From: JBMNCR01 sp049366695
Lineage (GTDB): Bacteria; Bacillota; Clostridia; Eubacteriales; Alkalibacteraceae
Length of the DNA: 10,546 nt
Reading direction: 5' to 3'
NCBI GenBank assembly: GCA_049366695.1
Contig: JBMNCR010000020.1
Coordinates: 1-10,546 of the forward strand
The translations under genes were made by a program, and so were the position numbers. Below are positions 6,062 to 10,546 of this stretch, in pieces. The notes under the pieces are model-generated. The model made no database searches. It was not told the origin of the DNA and worked only from the letters and a program-made list of their open reading frames with translations. Numbering within the stretch: the stretch's first letter is position 1; each line of letters opens with the position of its first letter.

Positions 6062-7388
6062 TATAGCCAGACTACTGAGAAAATCGGGTGTAGAAGTCAG
6101 TACCATAGAGATATCGGACTGCATCAATTTACTTAAATTACTAGGCGCGGATAAATTGAATAAATATGCTTTTTATAACTTGATTAATACTACCATGATC
6201 AAAACTCCCTGGGGTTCTGATTATATTTTATGGCTCATCGAGCTTTATTTTGGTCCAGACATGGAAATATCTAGAGATTACGCTGGCATATTTAGTCGCA
6301 CTAACCAAAAAAGCCATGGAAACAGCTGTGGTCAAAAGGTTCCTCTTGAATTGTTGATGGAAGGGGTACTAAAAAATGATATACGTCTTATTTATGCAGT
6401 TGTCAATAATTTAAACCTTGACCTTCTTATAGAAGATCCAGATAATGCACTACATCATTTTCAAATGCAAAGCCAATGGAAAAAAGTCACCGAAATCATT
6501 GATCAATCCTATCATCAAGGGGATATATCCGAAGATGAATACATGATTTCTAAAGAAACTTTAGAAGAATGGAACAACCTCCTTAAAGATGAAGTTCAAA
6601 AACAATTGAAAAAAAATATGAGTGAGGATTATCTATTGCAAAAAATTAAAAAATTAAATCCTCGCAAAGTTTCTTTTTTAGACAGTGACGATCACCTAAT
6701 AGCGCTAATATCTCAAGAAATACAAAAGATAGGACGAAAAATGGCCGTTCGAAAAGGAAGACGTCGCAAAATAGGCCCAAAAGGATCTATTAATATCTCA
6801 AAAACCATTAGATCATCTCAAAAGACAGGTAATATCCCCCTTAACCTTATTAAAATGCAAAAAAAGCCATCTAAACCTGACCTTTGGATCCTCTGCGACA
6901 TGTCCAATTCTGTAAGTAAATTTATATACTTTATGTTAATGTTTGTTTATTCTACTCAAAATCAATATACCCATATTCGCACATTTCTATTTGTAGATCA
7001 TATCCTAGAAACAACAGAGTATTTTCAAGATCAAGACTGGACAAGTGCGCTAAATAACCTTAGCACCATCAAAGGATACAACCTCACCGGATATTCTCAT
7101 TATGGAAATGTCTTTAATCAATTTTCCAATGCATACCTTTCTTTACTCACAAAAAAAACAACAGTGATTATTCTAGGAGACGCAAAAAATAATTGGCACA
7201 ATTTAGATAGCAGTGAAATTTTAGCTCGTATCAAAGACATGTCTGCCGCCTTATATTGGCTTAATCCCTTACCTACTAATTTATGGGGAAAAGAGGATTG
7301 TATCATGAACCAATACCAACCAAATTGCACTGGCGCATTCCCCTGCTCCAATATTGAAGAATTAGAATTATTTCTTTCATCTATTTAG
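6042..7388 (+). CDS. CoxE-like von Willebrand factor A domain protein, partner of the MoxR ATPase
   Basis: A 448-residue protein. Residues 1-120 are the helical CoxE-type N-domain, beginning with an LRKSGVEVS-like segment and an LIxTMIKT-like segment. Residues about 160-240 are highly charged and may form a coiled coil. A basic stretch, KGRRRKIGPKG, precedes ISKTIRSSQKTGNIPLNL, the CoxE family hallmark. The vWA domain (about 278-448) has the metal-ion-dependent adhesion motif DMSNS (Asp286, Ser288, Ser290), the later Asp380 in ILGDAKNNW and a CoxE-like tail with WLNP and two Cys. The third MIDAS position falls near GYSHYG (350-355), where Ser352 replaces the usual Thr. A coordinated divalent ion would let it dock a target that the MoxR ATPase remodels. 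The ATG at 6042 has AAGAGG 9 nt upstream, inside the ATPase gene. No signal peptide or membrane segment is seen. Confidence 0.9.
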   Translation: MEYFINNIARLLRKSGVEVSTIEISDCINLLKLLGADKLNKYAFYNLINTTMIKTPWGSDYILWLIELYFGPDMEISRDYAGIFSRTNQKSHGNSCGQKVPLELLMEGVLKNDIRLIYAVVNNLNLDLLIEDPDNALHHFQMQSQWKKVTEIIDQSYHQGDISEDEYMISKETLEEWNNLLKDEVQKQLKKNMSEDYLLQKIKKLNPRKVSFLDSDDHLIALISQEIQKIGRKMAVRKGRRRKIGPKGSINISKTIRSSQKTGNIPLNLIKMQKKPSKPDLWILCDMSNSVSKFIYFMLMFVYSTQNQYTHIRTFLFVDHILETTEYFQDQDWTSALNNLSTIKGYNLTGYSHYGNVFNQFSNAYLSLLTKKTTVIILGDAKNNWHNLDSSEILARIKDMSAALYWLNPLPTNLWGKEDCIMNQYQPNCTGAFPCSNIEELELFLSSI

Positions 7389-7742
7389 TTTGTATTACCT
7401 TAATTAAACACAAAATATTTTATTACTCTGTTGTAATATATGAGTGAGCATCACTAAAATCTTTTCAATTGCCTGCTCTTTAAATAATAATATAAAATTA
7501 TTCGAATACCAGTTTTAACAATTTCTTGTGTCAATGGGTTATTATTAAACTCATTTTAAGTAAAGGGATTGGATTCTATTATAGATACTATTACTTTACT
7601 TAATTCTTGTTTTTATCTCTTTTACTTGTCTCTTCATATTGTTTATAAAGGTATTTAAATTGTTGATATATAATCGATTATTTAAAATGGTGATTGATAT
7701 TTATTGAAATGTGTCCCCCCTGTTACATATAGCCCGAGAATT
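7389..7742. other. Non-coding stretch between convergent gene ends
   Basis: About 354 bp between the vWA gene and the convergent bPH2 operon. Contents: a short TATTAC-TCTGTT-GTAATA hairpin just after the vWA stop with no T tract, a nested inverted repeat at 7556-7603, and a C6 run near 7715-7720. On the minus strand one short frame around 7467-7560 reads protein-like (NPLTQEIVKTGIRIIL) between stops, which may be a gene remnant. No clear terminator for either operon. Confidence 0.5.
7556..7603. repeat. 10-bp perfect inverted repeat enclosing a second palindrome
   Basis: TTAAGTAAAG (7556-7565) and CTTTACTTAA (7594-7603) are exact inverted copies separated by 28 bp. Inside lies TCTAT-T-ATAGA (7575-7585), itself a palindrome. 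There is no T tract. It could be a cruciform-forming site, the ends of a tiny excised or MITE-like element, or an operator. Confidence 0.45.
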
Positions 7743-9152
7743 TTATTGTATCATTATATCCTCAATATGCTCTTTATAAATACTCTCCATATGTTTGATT
7801 GATACTCCCTCAATAGAAAAATAATATAACTTGTATGTACAAAGATTTTTTCTTCTTTGAAAATAATTACTTTTGTAGTCCATTGCTTGTATCTTTTCAG
7901 CCAAAACCACTGATATCTTTTTATTTTCTCCACCACTAGATGAAAAAATCAAATTCTTACTAAAACCAATGCCAATATTCCTTTGACTCAAATATCTTTG
8001 TAATAAAACAATAGGAAATAAAATAAAACTAATGCTTCCATAAGGTACTGTTATACTAAAAACAACAGTTACTCCCATGGTAATTATTATTGGCAATACA
8101 AAAAACATGGATATTGCTTTCCTAGGCACCTTATGTATCTCACCTTCAAAGTTATATTCAGGTAACAATTCCTTTAAAATATGATGAATTTGATCTTTTT
8201 TACAAACTGGGTATAATATAGATTGTTCTTTTGGCTCATCTCCATACCCTACCGCACTAATATGGATATTATACAATCCTAATATTTGCATTAAAAAACT
8301 TTGTTTAATCAATAGTACATTTATTCTTTCAATTTCAAATGTATATTTTTTTTTGTTTATTAATCCATATTTAATCAACAACTTATTTTGTGAACGTTCA
8401 ATCTCAAACCCTAAATATTTAATCATTGTAATAACAATAGAAATTAATTTGATTAATAAAAAAGTAGAAAAAAATATAATAAAAATAACTACTAACACAC
8501 CAAATGCATTCACATAGGTATCAATAAATATATTTACATTATTATCAACGTTTTCTGTATTGAATTTAAATATGCTTATAAAATCATCTAAAAAATTAAC
8601 AACTGTGAACAACACTCCAAACATAAGAAATAAATTTTTCTTAAGAACAGCATAGATAAATAATTCTCTACTAGACACCTTAATTTTTTTATTCTGATTA
8701 AATTCTTTTTCAACTTCTAGGCTTATTTCTACGTCATTGCCCACACTATGAATAGTATTAATTAATTCATTAGCATCTTCCATCTTAAGATATAACTTAA
8801 TTTCATTCAATTTATTATTAGCTGAAGTATCAATTTTTAGTATTACTACCCCTATAGCATTTAAAACAATATTTTGCGAAGTATCTATTGTAGTTACTTT
8901 ACTCAATGGTATACTATTACTTTTTTTACTTAACATATTTACTTCTAAGAACAAAACCCCATCATCGATATAATACGTAGTTTTGTACCATATTATAATA
9001 GAAATAAGTATAGTAACTAACACCACACCAAAACTAATTAATAATTTTATAAAATCAAAATTCGCAAATAAAATAATTATAAAAACAAATATTGATTTTA
9101 ATCTATCTAAAAACAAAGATAATATATATATTTTATGATTTCTCAGAGTCAT
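7743..9152 (-). CDS. Membrane protein with three bPH2 (DUF304) domains, YdbT-like
   Basis: A 469-residue protein with paired hydrophobic segments near residues 20-55, 165-185, 215-245 and 350-385 alternating with bacterial PH (bPH2/DUF304) domains at about 57-140 (YYIDDGVLFLEV, IPLSKVTTID), 250-330 (FEIERSQNKLLIKYGL, YTFEIERINVLLIKQS, LGLYNIHIS) and 395-460 (LAEKIQAMDYKSNYFQRRKN). The repeated basic/polar strand, 'I.l.ri..l' strand and small-loop pattern is typical of this family. Of two tandem ATG codons, 9152 is chosen because AAGGAG (9160-9165) is then 7 nt away instead of 4 for the ATG at 9155. It overlaps the end of the YdbS-like gene, so the two are co-translated. In Bacillus subtilis the ydbST pair belongs to the SigW envelope-stress regulon and is linked to bacteriocin tolerance; the same role here is inference. 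Confidence 0.88.
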   Translation of the reverse strand: MTLRNHKIYILSLFLDRLKSIFVFIIILFANFDFIKLLISFGVVLVTILISIIIWYKTTYYIDDGVLFLEVNMLSKKSNSIPLSKVTTIDTSQNIVLNAIGVVILKIDTSANNKLNEIKLYLKMEDANELINTIHSVGNDVEISLEVEKEFNQNKKIKVSSRELFIYAVLKKNLFLMFGVLFTVVNFLDDFISIFKFNTENVDNNVNIFIDTYVNAFGVLVVIFIIFFSTFLLIKLISIVITMIKYLGFEIERSQNKLLIKYGLINKKKYTFEIERINVLLIKQSFLMQILGLYNIHISAVGYGDEPKEQSILYPVCKKDQIHHILKELLPEYNFEGEIHKVPRKAISMFFVLPIIITMGVTVVFSITVPYGSISFILFPIVLLQRYLSQRNIGIGFSKNLIFSSSGGENKKISVVLAEKIQAMDYKSNYFQRRKNLCTYKLYYFSIEGVSIKHMESIYKEHIEDIMIQ

Positions 9153-9630
9153 CATGTATCTCCTTGCTTACTTTAACCTTATAGTTGATGATATTTCTTA
9201 TATATACGCATATTTCATCAGCAACGTCCTTATCTATATTTGGAATATCAAATAATCCACCTGCCGTAAATATTTGAATCTTAGCCAATTTAAAAAAACG
9301 ATTAATTGGTCCTTCATTAATTTTTAAGTTTTGGATTCTTACAATGGGTATAATTGTAGTTTTTAAGAAAAATATTCCATGTAAGTATTCAATTTTCTCA
9401 TCGCTTACTATATATCTCCATTGTTTATACTCAATTATAGGAAAAATAAAAGTATTTAATAATTGAGATAAAACAATTATCCCACCTACAATAAATGACC
9501 ATTTATTAAAATCCAATAAAATAGTAGTAACTAATGCAATAATGATTAATACTATTAAAATAATAAATCGAGATAAAAACCACGACTTTTTTGCATTGTT
9601 GCTTAAACGTTGGTATGCATTGTTTTCCAA
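9133..9630 (-). CDS. bPH2 (DUF304) membrane protein, YdbS-like
   Basis: A 165-residue protein with two transmembrane segments (about residues 18-39 and 47-66) followed by one bPH2 domain at about 70-150, whose marks are WRYIVSDEKIEYLHGIFF, IIPIVRIQNLKINEGP and FTAGGLFDIPNI. Length and order match YdbS. The start is a TTG at 9630, supported by AAAGGGG (9639-9645) with an 8-nt gap; no upstream or nearby ATG competes. It is the first gene of a two-gene minus-strand operon and its stop lies inside the YdbT-like gene by about 20 bases. A promoter candidate lies at 9686-9713. It likely forms a membrane complex with the YdbT-like partner. Confidence 0.9.
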   Translation of the reverse strand: MENNAYQRLSNNAKKSWFLSRFIILIVLIIIALVTTILLDFNKWSFIVGGIIVLSQLLNTFIFPIIEYKQWRYIVSDEKIEYLHGIFFLKTTIIPIVRIQNLKINEGPINRFFKLAKIQIFTAGGLFDIPNIDKDVADEICVYIRNIINYKVKVSKEIHDDSEKS

Positions 9631-9685
9631 TTTTTATACCCCTTTACGAATTAAATTTAGTCGAAATCATACACCTCATACAGAA

Positions 9686-9713
9686 ATAATATCATAATAA
9701 AGTTAATGAACAA
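9686..9713 (-). promoter_or_regulatory. Candidate promoter of the bPH2 operon
   Basis: On the minus strand, TTGTTC (9708-9713), a 16-bp spacer, then TATTAT (9686-9691), leaving about a 50-nt leader before the TTG start. The match is moderate. No SigW-type AAC/CGTA box was seen. Confidence 0.4.
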
Positions 9714-10094
9714 TTACTACTATTACAACATCTTAATATTTGTGTACTCTTTTTTTTACTAACCAATACCACCCATTAAATAAAAAATTAGTTTAATAAT
9801 ATAGATTGTTAATTTCACTTGTATTAGAGTCAAAAATAATAATACTGATAATAGAAAGGTAACTTAGCTATAAATTTACTAAAATAATTGAAGTTTTAAA
9901 CTTAAGAATATGGAAAATACATTGATATATACTTAGTATAATTAGCTTTTGAATAAATAATTTTTTGTAAATTCTACACATCACTTAGCATCTTAAAATC
10001 GCATTTTTTACACGTCTCATAACTAAATATGGTGTTCATCAACTCAATGATGATGTTCCTTCATATGAGTTCCTTAGTGTTTTATTTCTTCTCT
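9714..10094. other. Non-coding stretch between the bPH2 operon and the transposase fragment
   Basis: About 380 bp. It holds a perfect 13-bp palindrome AAGTTT-T-AAACTT (9891-9903), an isolated TATAAT (9937-9942) without a -35, and a short hairpin TCATCA-ACTCAA-TGATGA near 10036-10053. On the minus strand a 21-codon frame (9974-10039) reads MNTIFSYETCKKCDFKMLSDV-like with a CxxC pair; it has no clear ribosome site and may be a scrap of a zinc-ribbon protein. No gene supported. Confidence 0.4.
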
Positions 10095-10295
10095 TCATAC
10101 TTTTATTTGCTCTAGTGTCAACTTTGTATATTTGATTATTTTTTTCTTATATCCACTCGTATCTTTATATTTTAATAGTGTCTGTAAAAATTTCTCTTTA
10201 TCTTCATCATCTTCAAATATTATTTGTCTATTTACTCCACGTAATACAATATGGTATATTCCCGTAGCACTCTTTTGTCTTGCAGTTCTTGCCAT
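10095..10295 (-). pseudogene. Truncated RAYT / IS200-like (Y1) transposase
   Basis: Residues 1-49 from the ATG at 10295 match the N-terminus of clostridial REP-associated tyrosine transposases: MARTARQKSATGIYHIVLRG, VNRQIIFEDDEDKEKF, LLKYKDTSGY. Full proteins run to about 200-300 residues, with an HxH metal motif and a catalytic Tyr. Here the family match stops at SGY and the frame ends after 66 residues in an unrelated Lys-rich tail (KKKIIKYTKLTLEQIKV), so HxH and Tyr are absent and the protein cannot be active. AGGGTGA (10301-10307) precedes the ATG, and a small AACC/GGTT hairpin (10318-10333) lies upstream, as often seen before these genes. A deletion most likely removed the rest. It also marks a region open to mobile elements. 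Confidence 0.85.
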
Positions 10296-10366
10296 GTTTA
10301 TCACCCTAGTTTATTAGAACCGCACCCTTGGTTTGAGTTTGGGTTTGTGAGTTTTGTGTGAGATTC

Positions 10367-10546
10367 TTAATGCATTATTTTTCTTATTTCACTTTCCCTT
10401 AACCCTGTTATCTCCATAATTGCATTTATATCTAATCCCTTAGTAAGTAATTTTTTAGCTACTTCTCTTTTTCCCTCAATTATACCTTTTTTCATACCTT
10501 TTTCTATACCTTTTTCCATGCCTTCTTTTATTAATTGTTCTGCTAT
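10367..10546 (-). CDS. C-terminal part of an Rpn-family recombination-promoting nuclease/putative transposase (cut by the window edge)
   Basis: The last 59 codons of a minus-strand gene whose start lies beyond the window. It begins IAEQLIKEGMEKGIEKGMKK, a helical run of xEKG repeats, then EGKREVAKKLL, GLDINAIMEITGL and a final ESEIRKIM helix. This repeat-rich tail followed by a small DNA-binding-like 'I-x(2)-ITGL-x(2)-EI' helix pair is typical of Rpn/YhgA-like PD-(D/E)XK proteins. The nuclease domain is outside the window, so activity cannot be judged. The stop is 72 bp before the RAYT start on the same strand; co-transcription is possible. Confidence 0.8.
   Translation of the reverse strand: MAEQLIKEGMEKGIEKGMKKGIIEGKREVAKKLLTKGLDINAIMEITGLRESEIRKIMH

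Noticed and set aside
5183..7388. Assigning the MoxR/vWA pair to CO-dehydrogenase maturation (coxD/coxE)
   Set aside because: No coxL, coxM, coxS or other molybdenum enzyme gene is present, so the specific symbols are not justified.
1..10546. CRISPR array, tRNA or rRNA genes
   Set aside because: No regularly spaced identical repeats with unique spacers, no cloverleaf-like or rRNA-like sequence was seen by eye.

Overview
The window is visibly AT-rich (roughly 30% G+C by eye, an estimate and not a count). It uses AGGAGG-type ribosome binding sites, some TTG starts and AT-biased codons. The gene families (OmpR-type regulator, XRE regulator with a small DUF6773-like membrane protein, YdbS/YdbT-type bPH2 pair, clostridial-style RAYT transposase, Rpn-type nuclease) point to a low-GC Firmicute, most likely a member of the Clostridia. 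This is inference from sequence style; no marker gene is present.

Layout. 1-702 (+): 3' part of a winged-helix response regulator, cut by the window edge, with an odd C-terminal tail. 853-1556 (+): a compact two-gene unit with a near-consensus promoter overlapped by three phased direct repeats, an XRE regulator, a four-helix membrane protein and a rho-independent terminator. 1600-2276: decayed material, with a membrane-protein remnant, a promoter with BlaI/MecI-like half-sites but no gene behind it, and a perfect 12-bp palindrome. 2277-4847 (-): a large TPR-metallo-beta-lactamase fusion. 5183-7388 (+): an overlapping pair, a MoxR-type AAA+ ATPase and a CoxE-like von Willebrand A protein, divergent from the TPR-MBL gene across about 335 bp. 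7389-7742: non-coding, with a nested inverted repeat. 7743-9630 (-): the overlapping bPH2 membrane protein pair. 9647-10094: non-coding. 10095-10546 (-): a truncated RAYT transposase and the C-terminus of an Rpn-family protein, an accessory or mobile zone.

How the genes may work together. The MoxR and CoxE-like proteins almost certainly act as one chaperone-like machine, because the families are known partners and the reading frames overlap. No CO dehydrogenase or other molybdenum enzyme gene is present, so the classical CoxD/CoxE cofactor-maturation role is not supported here. The nearest gene, divergent from the pair, encodes a TPR-scaffolded hydrolase with apparently intact metal ligands. 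The most interesting hypothesis is a three-component NTP-dependent system (MoxR + vWA + TPR-MBL) resembling in logic the vWA-MoxR conflict systems. That link rests on adjacency alone and would need conserved neighbourhood to be credible. The bPH2 pair probably serves envelope stress or bacteriocin tolerance.
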